DNA from: Nemertoderma westbladi | Lineage: Eukaryota; Xenacoelomorpha; Nemertodermatida; Nemertodermatidae | Direction of reading: 5' to 3' | Length of the DNA: 47,009 nucleotides | Assembly: GCA_032718475.1 (NCBI GenBank) | Contig: JAUCBJ010001809.1 | Span: forward strand, 1-47,009 | Shown here: one piece after another, positions 1 to 9,978 of the stretch | Layout: each line of letters starts with the position of its first letter | How positions within the stretch are numbered: position 1 is the stretch's first letter | Notes under the pieces: generated by a model | What the model was told of the DNA's origin: nothing | The model's input: the letters and a program-made list of their open reading frames with translations, nothing else | Databases searched by the model: none | Program-made: the position numbers and the translations under genes

Positions 1-1240
1 CGAGTGACTCATACTAACCTCGCCCCCGCCTGTTGAACTGGCTCGCGAGTGACTCATACTAACCTCGCCCCCGCCTGTTGAACTGGCTCGCGAGTGACTC
101 ATACTAACGTCGCCCCCGCCTGTTGAACTGGCTCGCGAGTGACTCATACTAAACTCGCCTCCGCCTGTTGAACTGGCTCGCGAGCGAGTGACTCATACTA
201 ACCTCGCCCCCGCCTGTTGAACTGGCTCGCGAGTGACTCATACTAACCTCGCCCCCGCCTGTTGAACTGGCTCGCGAGTGACTCATACTAACCTCGCCCC
301 CGCCTGTTGAACTGGCTCGCGAGTGACTCATACTAACCTCGCCCCGCCTGTTGAACTGGCTCGCGAGTGACTCATACTAACCTCGCCCACGCCTGTTGAA
401 CTGGCTCGCGAGTGACTCATACTAACCTCGCCCCCGCCTGTTGAACTGGCTCGCGAGTGGTTCATACTAACCTCGCCCACGCCTGTTGAACTGGCTCGCG
501 AGTGACTCATACTAACCTCGCCCCCGCCTGCTGAACTGGCTCGCGAGTGACTCATACTAACCTCGCCCCCGCCTGTTGAACTGGCTCGCGAGTGACTCAT
601 ACTAACCTCGCCCCCGCCTGTTGAACTGGCTCGCGAGTGACTCATACTAACCTCGCCCCCGCCTGTTGAAATGGCTCGCGAGTGACTCATACTAACCTCG
701 CCCCCGCCTGTTGAACTGGCTCGCGAGTGACTCATACTAACCTCGCCCCCGCCTGTTGAACTGGCTCGCGAGTGACTCATACTAACCTCGCCCCCGCCTG
801 TTGAACTGGCTCGCGAGTGACTCATACTAACGTCGCCCCCGCCTGTTGAACTGGCTCGCGAGTGACTCATACTAAACTCGCCTCCGCCTGTTGAACTGGC
901 TCGCGAGCGAGTGACTCATACTAACCTCGCCCCCGCCTGTTGAACTGGCTCGCGAGTGACTCATACTAACCTCGCCCCCGCCTGTTGAACTGGCTCGCGA
1001 GTGACTCATACTAACGTCGCCCCCGCCTGTTGAACTGGCTCGCGAGTGACTCATACTAAACTCGCCTCCGCCTGTTGAACTGGCTCGAGAGCGAGTGACT
1101 CATACTAACCTCGCCCCCGCCTGTTGAACTGGCTCGCGAGTGACTCATACTAACCTCGCCCCCGCATGTTGAACTGGCTCGCGAGTGACTCATACTAACC
1201 TCGCCCCCGCCTGTTGAACTGGCTCGCGAGTGACTCATAC
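1..1240. repeat. 45-bp minisatellite, about 28 copies, inside DNM1L next to exon 10
   Basis: Copies recur every 45 bases; the TGACTCA core starts at 5, 50, 95, 140, 189, 234, 279, 324, 368 and so on to 1231. Three units are 49 bases long (extra CGAG-type insertion near 181, 904 and 1088) and one is 44. One copy (458) has TGGTTCA instead of TGACTCA. On the gene strand each unit encodes a 15-residue repeat starting MSHSRASSTGGG, because 45 is a multiple of three. Each unit also carries GTATGAGT, identical to the donor at exon 10. The array continues beyond the left edge. Confidence 0.97.
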
Positions 1241-1382
1241 TCAGTTCGTCGTAGGATTTCTTTGATCTGGAGTTCATATGTTCTATTCTATTGACTAATA
1301 GTTTGTCCACCAAACAGAAATCCGAGAAATCAGGATGTCGCGTGTTGATGTAGGCGAGTTCAATGTGAACCAGATTAGTTAC
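1241..1382 (-). CDS. DNM1L: DNM1L exon 10 (end of stalk half, entry to variable domain)
   Basis: Acceptor TTTAATAG ends at 1383. Encodes [19 protein letters not shown] and continues [20 protein letters not shown] to YDEL. The probable donor is GTATGAGT at 1240-1233, phase 1. The same eight bases recur in nearly every unit of the adjoining minisatellite, and the exon frame stays open into the array for a few units (up to about 1056), so the true 3' end of this exon is uncertain. Confidence 0.85.
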
Positions 1383-4300
1383 CTATTAAATAAACGATAT
1401 GATGTCGATGACCAAATAACTACGAAACTTACCAACATTAATTAATAATATAATTAATAGGCGAAACCGCTTTTAGTTAGCCATAAGGTGTTTCCCCCAT
1501 ACCAACCATATCGTTAGTGACCGGTAGACGGCTCTTTAATAGGTTAGTCACTGTTTCTGAAATGCTTTCCTGTAGTTTAGGGAACCGACTGATCTCGGGT
1601 ACATTAGCGCACGTGTGTATTATTTTCAACAATTCCTCGTGCACAAGATTCACGCATCTAAACAAAATAAATCAAATTAATTCCCGGTTCCGGTTCCGGT
1701 TCCGCACAAAATCGGTCTTACCGGAACCGAGCGCTCGTGTTGAATGAAAGTTTGGATAAAAGTAATTTCACTGATACAAGTTTAAACTGTAGTTTATTCG
1801 AATACAAACCACATTGTATGCTGTTACTATTAATTGGAACAAACGATTTTACTGTGATAGATTGACAACAATTCAGTGCCATATATTATCTAAACAACTC
1901 ACTGAAGGCTTGGACTCAATAATCTCTCAATTTGTTTCTTTGCTAAAAGTTCGAAAGCGACTTCTGGAACAAACAGCGCTGGTCTCGTTCCCTGTAATAC
2001 AATTTAGAATAAATTGTCCCCACATACCAGCAATAAGAAACAAAATGTTTAACGATAACAAAGCAAGCGCTTCTAGGTAAGTACAGAGGGTCTTTCTTCC
2101 CGGGTTGAGTATAAAAACACCAGAGTCATGTTTATAAATTATTGTTTTAACTGATTTTTTTTTCAACTTATTTAATCGAGAAAAATAACTATTAAAGCAT
2201 AATAATTAATTAGAGAAACAAAATATCACGTAATTAACGGTAATTAGTAACCTACGGAACCTAACTGATATTAACGGTAATTAGTAACCTACGGACCCTA
2301 ACTGATATTAACGGTAATTAGTAACCTACGGACCCTAACTGATATTAACGGTAATTAGTAACCTACGGAACCTAACTGATATTAACGGTAATTAGTAACC
2401 TACGGACCCTAACTGATATTAACGGTAATTAGTAACCTACGGAACCTAACTGATATTAACGGTAATTAGTAACCTACGGACCCTAACTGATATTAACGGT
2501 AATTAGTAACCTACGGACCCTAACTGATATTAACGGTAATTAGTAACCTACGGACCCTAACTGATATTAACGGTAATTAGTAACCTACGGACCCTAACTG
2601 ATATTATTTACTTAAGGTTGAATTAATTGGCACTCACAGTAGCGTTTCTTATTGCTGTGAGTATATCTAACTGCGTGAGCCCGTCTAAGGCAGATAGGGT
2701 TAATAAAGTGTTTGTGAATACTTCGTGAAATATAAAGCATATTCTAGAACCACCGCACAACTCCGAGGTCAATATAGAATGGGCGGTGCCTTCTATTGTG
2801 GAACAGTAGTCGCTGGCGAATTTAGATATAGTTTGTAGGAGAATTTTCGGCTGTAAATAAAATAGATTAATGAAAGACTGAAACGTAAGGCCCAACTTAA
2901 TAATATCTCCTCGCGGTGTGTAGAATGTTATTTAGGTAGCAATGTCAATTTATTGTCAACTAACATGGTCGTCTACTTGTTGCCCGTAGCAACCAACTAG
3001 ATCCTGGTACTGACAGAGGAGTACGTTTATTCTCATCCGGAGGTCCGGCAGACATTTCTTGATGTGTTCGAGGAGGAGCTGTTGGAGACGTTTACCTAGG
3101 TTACGTGTGCCGTGTCTGGAAAACAATATTAATAAGCGAAATAAATACCTACACGGGGGGGGGGGGGCAGACATACCAAATTAGGAAATACAACTCGATA
3201 TCAGTTAGACGTCGTTGGATTAGGGGGAGTTTGAGAAAATATACACCATAGTACTATATCGGATACTGGGACATATTCTGAAAGGTAATTGGACGGCCTC
3301 CCCATTTCCGTTGCCACACTGTCTGTGAAAATGAAAGAACATCAGTTTAATCTGGGTTGTCAGGATTCTACAATCGCCCTGGGTTTGCCCATAGACGCAT
3401 CAAACTAGGTCGGTGTCTGAAAATAAATAGTTTATCATACCTACATACATACATACATACATACATACATACATACATACAGTAGGTAGGATGCGATAGA
3501 CTGCTGGAAAAGTAACTTACAAACTGGTAGGACCTTATTGAATTAGGAAAAAGAATTAGACGCACTTTTAGAAAAATTACTTAGCGGAAACTATAAACTA
3601 AAGGAGTCCGGATAGATTTTGGATATTAATTAAGTGCGGAGTTAGTTAACAAAATAAAGGGATCCTATTAGCAGCGCTAGAGGGCGCTACAGTAGAACGC
3701 GTATAATAATAAGATTAACCTATGAGCTATAGCTGGATATTTCTTCTGTAGGAATTGAGTTTCGTCTTTGATTGCCTCGTGAATGGGTTTCCCAACGTTG
3801 ATATCGGCCTGACTCCTGTTAATAACACCGACAATACCAAGTCGAACATCGATCACTAAGAGAAAAACAAAATAATATCAGTAAAAAAGGATTAACAATA
3901 ATGTTAGCTAATTAAATATCAATAAAACTATTATTATCCCATGGAAAATAACTTTTCAATAACTTTTTTCTTTTTGGCTTTTCAATATTTTGCTTTTCCT
4001 CTTATCGAACTAGTACGAGTTGCGCGTCTATCCAATAAATCCTAAACGTCAGATCGCTACAACTGTTATCTGGATTACAGCCATCTCGAGATCTGCTATC
4101 TGGATGTGCTACCTGATGCAAAGCTATTTTGATGAGCGACCTGACCTGCACCTGCAGTATTGCTATGCAGTATCGCGGTTGCCATCCGCTATCTGACAAC
4201 AGCTGCACCGCTAGTTGACCTACAATCCAGTAATGTGAGATTGGCTAGGGAACGTATAGTGGGTTTAGCACAATTCGTAATTGTTGAAGCAAACTTAACA

Positions 4301-7300
4301 AAACGACGCATAACAACGTCATTGGGTGCGGGAAGCCCCTCAACAAAACACCTATGCGTTATTATACGGTAATTTCCAAGTTAAACGAAAATTAATATTC
4401 CAACTCGTTATTAACTGGCGACAACTGATTCCAAATATCCCATAAATTACAACACCGTAGACGCTTGTCGCATAAATACGCTACAAATATTGTGGGGACG
4501 TGCAAAGTGAAAGATCGATCTAACCTTGATTAGTTAGTACATCGTGTGCGTCGGTGCCTTTGTCCATGAGATCGAGCTTGGTGACCACAGCCAGAGTTCT
4601 CGCCCCGTCTGGGTCCACCTGTTTGGCAAACTTTATCGCCTCGGTGGTCGCTATGTCTGTGTTGGCAGCGGTAACGGTGAGAATCATCGAGTTGGGGTTG
4701 GAGATATGGCTGAGTACCAACTCACCGATCTGGTCCTCTATGTCTTCTGGTTGATCGCCAACCGGAATCTGTGGGAGAAAGAATACACTAGGTGCCTGAA
4801 CAGGCATTACTCTCATAATATACTGATCTACAGGAGATTATCTATCAGCGACCGAAGCCAGCTGACAATCAGTCGAGGCATGGAAATCGATCAACGTGCT
4901 GACTGGGAGGAAAGGCGAACCAACAACCAAGGAATGCTATCAGCTGAATCTCCAACTGATAACATGGGTATTGGCCGATAACAAAACAAAACGTAGTATA
5001 TTCCCATTGGCGATATCTCCTTAGCAGAAGTGAAGGCTGCTGCAAAGAGCATTAAGACCAATCGTGCCAGTGGAGTAGATGGTGTTCCCCCTGAGGTCTT
5101 TAAAATACCTGAGTGTTTAAAGCTAATCTATCCCATCATAGTAGACATGTACCGAACAACAAGAGTCCCACAAGAAATGAAAACAAATAAGTTGGTGCCA
5201 TAGTTCCCAAGAAGGGCAACCTAACACTCTATGGTTCTTTTCGGGGAATCTCATTGATCTCGATTGCTGCAAAGCTATACAATAGGATTCTATTAAATCG
5301 CATCAGGGATCCCATTGAGAGACTGCTCCGTGGAAATCAGAATGGGTTCCGTATAGGTTGGGGGGCCGATTATGGATAGATTGATGAACATTCAAGGCTC
5401 TTATAACAAAGTTTCAATGAAGCAACAGAACGTACCTTAGTGAGACCCGGGAGATCGACGAGAGTCAATGTAAACACATCAGTTGCGAAGACTCTCAGAG
5501 TAATAGGGTCCGTGCATATCGCTTTGTTACCCCCGGCTAATCGGTCAGTTTCCCCTTCAATCTCAGCCCGGATCTCAGCGAAGTCGGTAAACACCTGGAA
5601 AGTGAAAGGAAATATCGAAAAATAATAAATAATAAGTAAATTACATTTCAAACTTTTTTAACATACATTACCGGTACCGGTATATATATGTATATGTGAA
5701 AAAAGTTTGAAATATAATTTTCGTAGGGGAGCAGTTCCCCAGTCTGACGCTACAGGGTAAAACTACTAAACGAAATTGTAAAGGCAAATGTTGACATATA
5801 TAATGACTTAATTCATCGTTTCGACATCTATGAAACCAAGTTTTGGTTTCATTTCATCGAATATACGATTAGCCTTCGTGCAATAACGTCACCAATAATA
5901 AGCATATGGGGAGCATCATGTCAGTTTTATTCACAATACAAATACGCAGATGATAGCTCTAATTATAGAGGATGTGATCAATCAATGGAGGCCCTGTTAG
6001 TCTGCCTAAGTCAAGTTCAAACAGACTGTAGCAAATTTAGTACATGGTGTACAAAATGGCGACTAAAAACTAATGGAGAAAAGACAGACATTGTGATAAT
6101 AAACATGCCTCACATTGACTATGATGCCTTACCTAAAATAGTCATGGGGAATAGTGTATGTAGCTATATTTATGAGACCAAAATTCTTGGAGTCATTTTT
6201 GACTCAAATATGTCCTTTGAATTTCATCTCAGGTCACTATTGCAAAAATTCTGGAGTATTTGGGATCTCATAAGTAAATTTGTGAAGCCATCCAGCGGAA
6301 TAAACCTACTAGCAGCAACAAAGCTAATACAGTCGGTACTACTACCAAGACTATTGTATGCATCACCAGTATGGATGAATCGGGAAGCCATAAAAATTCT
6401 TAATGATCTATGGGGCATAATGCTAAAACAATCTGTTGGTGCTTTATATAACCCTCACAGAAATAAACTAGAAGTGATATGTGGCATTCCGCCTCCCGAA
6501 ATATTTTGTCAGGTAATCAGGACCAAATATCTGTTGAAATCATTGTCGAGATCGGAAGACATTACAATGTCGTTCGTTGAAAGCGATTTCCGAACTGTCC
6601 TTAAAAAACAGTTTTGCCTCACACTTGAACGATGTGAAAACATATATTGCGTGGTTAAACAATGAGAGATCTAGTCGTTTAATTGAAATCGAGAATACAG
6701 ACTCACGGCAATTGCACTACACTCAAGGACAAATGAAAATGTATACACAGGATGTATGGAAAAAGTCTCTCAATTTGAACGATTCTCTGATCAAAACAAA
6801 CCAGCTGCCGTCACTTACACCCATAAATCTAGCCTGTGGTAGAGCTCATGAATCCTTCATTCTCGGTTTGGTGCTCGGTCAGGGCAACCTGGCTCTTATG
6901 AGAAGCAGATATGGTGACATTGATGATTGTGCCTGTTTATGTGGTGAGCCTGAATCCGAATCGCATTTTCTACTAGATTGTGTTCTTAGATTAGATCAAT
7001 CGACTTTGTTAAGAGCTGCAATGTCCGCCTATGGTATTGCGCAACTTGACGATTTTATGTATATTAGATCACCTGTAACTCTTAAAGCTCTGGTTAAATA
7101 CTCTATATGAACCAAATTTGAAGCGATACACATATCATTAATTATTTTAGTTATCGATGCTTATCGATATTTTTACTGTATGTCTATTTTATTAGTTTGT
7201 GCATCCATTTCAGCATGCAAAAATATGCTTTTTATTAAAGAATTATATATATATATATATATATTCAATGAAGTTTAACTATATAATATAATATAGAAAC

Positions 7301-9978
7301 AATAACTGACTTCCTGTAAATTATATTTTAACAGATAAAAATTGTAACTGAAACTGATGTTGATTACTGAACCTGTAACTGCAATCAATACAACTCACCT
7401 TGTTCTTTATGTGACCGAACTCCCCCCAGGCAGTGGCACCAGTAGACCTGCACTGCTCGCTATTCTCCTCGACCTGGATGAGCTGTAGAATCAGCGGTCT
7501 CCTAGTTACAATACCGGTTCCGCGGGGTAGGAAATCCCGACCCACAATTCCTTCTAGAACGGAACTCTTTCCAGAACTCTACGGAAGGATTTGTGTTAAG
7601 GTTTGTTATATATTATTGTACGACGAACACATAAATGTACTCTACACCACGTCCTAGAATATAGTGTCGTTATTCTGGTACCGTACACCCCCCCCCCCCC
7701 CCCCCAAATCTTTCCACAAATCTTAATGAGATTGCATGAAATTCGAAACTGAGATAGTTTCACCTCCCTCCTCCTTAGTGGTGAGACAGAATTTTTATTT
7801 TTCTTTCAATCTTTAGCTACAAGTGTTTAAAAATGTATCTCCCGCGATATTACAACCTTATAGTGAATATAAGTTGGTATGGATAGAAACCTGGTTGTGC
7901 AACAATTCCAAATATGTAACACAATCAAAATTTCGTTGAAAAATAGCTGAGATATGAGCGTTGTTGGAGCGATGTTGGACGGTTTTGCACCTGCACGTGG
8001 CTGTTTTATTCTATTAAATAAAAACGACACAATATAGAACATTTTTTTTATGTATGAATTAGCTTATTAGCTGAATTAGCTTTTTAGTTTATGTATGAAC
8101 TTAGATAGTATAGTAATAGTATGATTAGAAAAAGAGTTTTTATTGTTGGCTGGACCTATGTCTAAGCGACCATTTGTCACTTAGAGTTAGACATAGGTCC
8201 AGCCAACAAAACAAACTCTTTATCTAATGATACCACCGGTGACCTGGGCAAGAACCTACCTACAGAGACTAATAGTATGATTAAAGAGGCAGTGTATTTA
8301 GTTTCCCAGCTACGTATGGGATAAACAAAATGTTCCAGAATGTGTATTTATTAAATAGAATAAATGGCCTGCAGCGGAAGCAAATGAAGCAAGCAAAGCA
8401 AGACTAACTGCGGTGTAACTGGTGCAATATCGGCAGAGACAGCAAAGCAAGACTAACTGCGGTGTAACTGGTGGGGTGTAACTGCGGTGTAACTGGTGCA
8501 ATATCGGCAGAGACCAATAATAAAAATAATTACTCACCAACCCAGGAGGAGTTACGTGAAACTAAACTATGGCAGTACCAGAATAACGACACTATATTCT
8601 TCAGGACTTGCGTGTAAGGTAAGAAATGCAATAAATTTAGCATCAATTAAGTTAACTGGATTAATTTGCAGCATCAATGAGTGCACTAGTTACGGTGGCT
8701 GATCTTTGCCAATTAATTTTTTTTTCAGAAGTTCTCCATGACGTCATAATTTATGGTCGACCATAAATTAATTTTTGGTCGACCAGAAATACATTTTTGG
8801 TCGACCATAAATTAATTTTTGGTCGATCATAAATTATGACGTCATGGAGAACTTCTGAAATAAAAGTAAAAAGTAGAAATGCTGGCAGGCTGGACAACGT
8901 GGAAATGGTTTTGTTTCGCTGGCGGTTCTCCTTTTATCAATTTTTTGTTTGTGTCTCGATAATGCAGAGGTTGTTGTGTACTTCTTATCGCTATCGGTCC
9001 TGTCCTACGAATTACCCAAAAAAACACATAATTACCCAAAAATACACAAAAAAAAATACAAAAAAACACAAAAATTTACCCAAAAAAACACAATAAAACA
9101 CAAAAAAAACACAATTACCCAAAACTGCAAAAAGACAAAAATAATTTATATCCTATAGGGTTGGAAAAATAAGACTGTAACCTGTGTTCTTTGGCTATCG
9201 TTTATTGTTTTGGTTAGAAAAGCCTGCTACTGTAACCTAACCTGCTCCTCTCCATTAATTAAGAAATCTGATTTTGTATGCTGTCTAGCAGTATGGGTGG
9301 GTAGGCTTACCGGTAAACCGGTGGCAGTAGGTCATTAAAGGAATCTTCAAATGAACAAAATGTAATATTTTGAAAAAAGTGAAAATTGAAAACTGAAAAG
9401 TGAAACTCTTCTTACAATTAACCTAAATCTTATTGTAGATACGGTACATTGTCAGATTGTTTTTGAAAAACATTTTTTTTTTGTTTTTTTGGGTAGTTTT
9501 TTTGGGTAATATTTTGTTTTTTTGTGTAATTTTTTGTATTTTTTTTCGTATTTTTGTGTTTTTTTGGGTAATATTGTGTTTTTTTGGGTAATTCGTAGGA
9601 CCCCTTCTTATCTGCTTATCGCATAAATTACATTCGACTACTTTTTTAATCGTCTCATTACTGCATTACTGCTGTACTGCTCCCATGTACTGTAACTACC
9701 ATGAGAAAGAATAAGGCCAAGGCCCCTTTAAAGCTTTAAGTAGGCCTATTGAATTAACAAAACCTGCTATTACCTGATTACAGTATTAGGTATTATGGCT
9801 ATTAGATTATTGTTGCTTCAATTCTTAATAATTTGCTTTGCTGTACCTATTGTTCTTCCTCCACCACACAACTTACCTGGCTTCCAATAACAACTATCAT
9901 TGGTAATTGTACATCACCAACTCCGACGGTCTGAAATACATCTTGGAGTTTATTTATCGTTGGGATAAGAGCTTCCAT
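1241..9978 (-). CDS. DNM1L: DNM1L/Drp1 dynamin-related GTPase, 5' part of gene, 10 coding exons
   Basis: Dynamin-family GTPase that assembles on mitochondria and peroxisomes and drives their fission. Exons on the minus strand, in order: 9978-9877, 7578-7399, 5594-5436, 4768-4525, 3855-3720, 3115-2965, 2850-2638, 1991-1903, 1657-1507, 1382-1241. All introns start GT and end AG, and the phases join into one frame of about 522 codons. Visible motifs: P-loop GSQSSGKSS split by intron 1, DLPG in exon 3, TKLD in exon 4, NRSQ in exon 5, then the middle domain through HPDF. Sequence follows animal Drp1 rather than classical dynamin: it starts [15 protein letters not shown] and has no PH-domain position before the variable region. 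The C-terminal variable region and GTPase effector domain are not in the window; the gene runs left into the minisatellite at 1-1240. Introns 2 and 3 hold antisense LINE remnants. Exon calls rest on family similarity from memory plus splice consensus. Confidence 0.93.
1507..1657 (-). CDS. DNM1L: DNM1L exon 9 (stalk)
   Basis: Acceptor TTTAG ends at 1658, donor GTTGGT starts at 1506. Encodes [34 protein letters not shown] and [12 protein letters not shown]. The intron to exon 10 is 124 bases. Confidence 0.93.
1903..1991 (-). CDS. DNM1L: DNM1L exon 8 (small stalk exon)
   Basis: Acceptor TTACAG ends at 1992, donor GTGAGT starts at 1902. Encodes [20 protein letters not shown] and IERLLSPSL; 89 bases, leaving phase 2, so that CAA (Gln) is completed by exon 9. 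Confidence 0.93.
2236..2605. repeat. 37-bp minisatellite, 10 copies, in DNM1L intron 7
   Basis: Ten near-identical tandem units of 37 bases containing GGTAATTAGTAACCTACGG. The only common variation is GGACCC versus GGAACC near the middle of the unit. The array ends about 30 bases before the donor side of exon 7. Confidence 0.97.
2638..2850 (-). CDS. DNM1L: DNM1L exon 7 (stalk)
   Basis: Acceptor TTTACAG ends at 2851, donor GTGAGT starts at 2637. Seventy-one codons from [20 protein letters not shown] through [17 protein letters not shown] to [11 protein letters not shown], a strongly conserved Drp1 stalk block. Phase 0 at both ends. The following intron carries the 37-bp minisatellite. Confidence 0.94.
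2965..3115 (-). CDS. DNM1L: DNM1L exon 6 (start of stalk)
   Basis: Acceptor TTCCAG ends at 3116, donor GTTAGT starts at 2964. Encodes [37 protein letters not shown] and YGQQVDDH, matching the beginning of the Drp1 middle domain. The intron to exon 7 is only 114 bases. Confidence 0.93.
3436..3481. repeat. (CATA)n microsatellite in DNM1L intron 5
   Basis: About eleven uninterrupted CATA units. The short ORF over it, with a repeated MYVC peptide, is an artefact of the repeat. Confidence 0.95.
3720..3855 (-). CDS. DNM1L: DNM1L exon 5 (NRSQ, G5 motif)
   Basis: Found by searching for the missing part of the G domain. Acceptor CTTAG ends at 3856, donor GTTAAT starts at 3719. Joined to exon 4 it reads [20 protein letters not shown] and ends [12 protein letters not shown]. 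136 bases, leaving phase 2. Confidence 0.92.
4525..4768 (-). CDS. DNM1L: DNM1L exon 4 (TKLD, G4 motif)
   Basis: Acceptor CCCACAG ends at 4769, donor GTTAG starts at 4524. Encodes [19 protein letters not shown] through [13 protein letters not shown] and [18 protein letters not shown], with the guanine-specificity motif TKLD. 244 bases, ending in phase 1. Confidence 0.94.
4845..5370 (+). pseudogene. Non-LTR retrotransposon RT remnant, family A copy 1
   Basis: Antisense to DNM1L, within intron 3 (4769-5435). Conceptual pieces include the RT region [19 protein letters not shown] (from about 5045), then KTNKLVP, broken by stop codons and frameshifts, then a GNQNGFR-like piece ending near 5355. 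It has lost sequence between about 4980 and 5005 and is truncated before the catalytic ADD motif. The DNA from about 5160 to 5345 is nearly identical to copies at 34163-34310 (opposite strand) and 40951-41090, so all three belong to one family. Clade not assigned; an RTE- or Jockey-group element is likely. Confidence 0.85.
5436..5594 (-). CDS. DNM1L: DNM1L exon 3 (DLPG, G3 motif)
   Basis: Acceptor TTTCCAG ends at 5595, donor GTACG starts at 5435. Fifty-three codons from [16 protein letters not shown] to [15 protein letters not shown] is the nucleotide-binding G3 motif. Phase 0 at both ends. Confidence 0.94.
5925..7130 (+). pseudogene. Non-LTR retrotransposon RT C-terminal remnant (family B)
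   Basis: Antisense to DNM1L, in intron 2. The reading frame holds the catalytic motif as YKYADDSS at about 5937-5960, then [10 protein letters not shown]-type helices, a [20 protein letters not shown] thumb region, and [13 protein letters not shown]. After a frameshift around 6590-6660 (probably in the A-run near 6604) it continues in another frame to 7110. That part has a C-terminal zinc-finger-like [18 protein letters not shown], typical of non-LTR pol C-termini. It is 5'-truncated and followed by an (AT)n tract at 7238-7264, which may be its 3' tail. Confidence 0.85.
7238..7264. repeat. (AT)n microsatellite
   Basis: About thirteen AT units following the family B LINE remnant in DNM1L intron 2; possibly part of its 3' tail. 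Confidence 0.85.
7399..7578 (-). CDS. DNM1L: DNM1L exon 2 (P-loop and switch I region)
   Basis: Acceptor AG at 7580-7579, donor GTGAGT at 7398. Sixty codons starting [20 protein letters not shown], with the switch-I threonine in [11 protein letters not shown], ending HIKNK. The stretch between LQLIQVEE and EFGHIKNK is shorter than in human DNM1L, where this is the divergent A-insert neighbourhood. Confidence 0.94.
7687..7706. repeat. Poly-C tract in DNM1L intron 1
   Basis: An uninterrupted run of about 20 C on the plus strand, hence G on the transcribed RNA of DNM1L. Length may be imprecise because of sequencing. Confidence 0.85.
8132..8220. repeat. Inverted repeat (hairpin), arms about 33 bp
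   Basis: Left arm 8132-8165, right arm 8187-8220, loop of about 21 bases. The arms share TTGGCTGGACCTATGTCTAA and its complement. In DNM1L intron 1. No TIR or target duplication recognised. Confidence 0.85.
8390..8512. repeat. Local tandem duplication
   Basis: The segment with GACTAACTGCGGTGTAACTG followed by a GCAATATCGGCAGAGAC part occurs twice, the second copy with an internal extra GGTGTAACTGCG duplication. In DNM1L intron 1. Confidence 0.85.
8723..8860. repeat. Palindromic foldback element with CRE-like TGACGTCA ends and GGTCGACC core
   Basis: Arms TTTCAGAAGTTCTCCATGAC at 8723 and the complement ending at 8860 enclose a series of GGTCGACC/TAAATTAA repeats that are themselves palindromic. 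Both arms contain TGACGTCA. Almost the whole 138 bases can pair with itself. Probably a miniature foldback element; it encodes nothing. Confidence 0.88.
9003..9603. mobile_element. Inverted-repeat element with A-rich arms (putative MITE/foldback)
   Basis: Left end TCCTACGAATTACCC followed by CAAAAAAACACA-type repeats to about 9125; right end from about 9470 is the complement, ending GGGTAATTCGTAGGA. The arms are simple-sequence rich (ACCCAAAAAAACAC). The interior holds a member of the GTAACCTGCTCCT repeat family at 9177-9265. No coding capacity beyond artefactual Lys/Thr-rich frames. Confidence 0.75.
9177..9265 (+). repeat. Copy of the GTAACCTGCTCCT repeat family (R1)
   Basis: Contains GTAACCTG, TTTATTGTTTTGGTTA, AAAAGCCTGCTACTGTAACC and CCTGCTCCTCTCC. 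The same modules occur at 24155-24225, 31285-31365, 32820-32890, 35440-35475, 38970-39015 and weakly at 46750-46815. Confidence 0.75.
9877..9978 (-). CDS. DNM1L: DNM1L exon 1 (start codon, 34 codons)
   Basis: Begins at ATG 9978-9976 and encodes [19 protein letters not shown] through IVVIGSQ, the first half of the P-loop. The donor GTAAGT follows at 9876. Phase 0, at the same position between Gln and SSGKS as in vertebrate DNM1L. It is not seen as a long ORF because it is only 102 bases. Confidence 0.93.

Noticed and set aside
149-1054. Independent protein of MSHSRASSTGGG repeats
   Set aside because: Frames are interrupted wherever a 44- or 49-bp unit occurs and have no non-repeat part apart from the DNM1L exon; coding use is only considered as an extension of exon 10.
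1-1240. CRISPR-like array
   Set aside because: Units are contiguous 45-bp tandem copies with no unique spacers, in an animal gene; it is a minisatellite.
1-1240. TACTAAC branch-point-like words on the plus strand in each unit
   Set aside because: The gene here is on the minus strand, so plus-strand TACTAAC is not in its RNA; no plus-strand gene was found.
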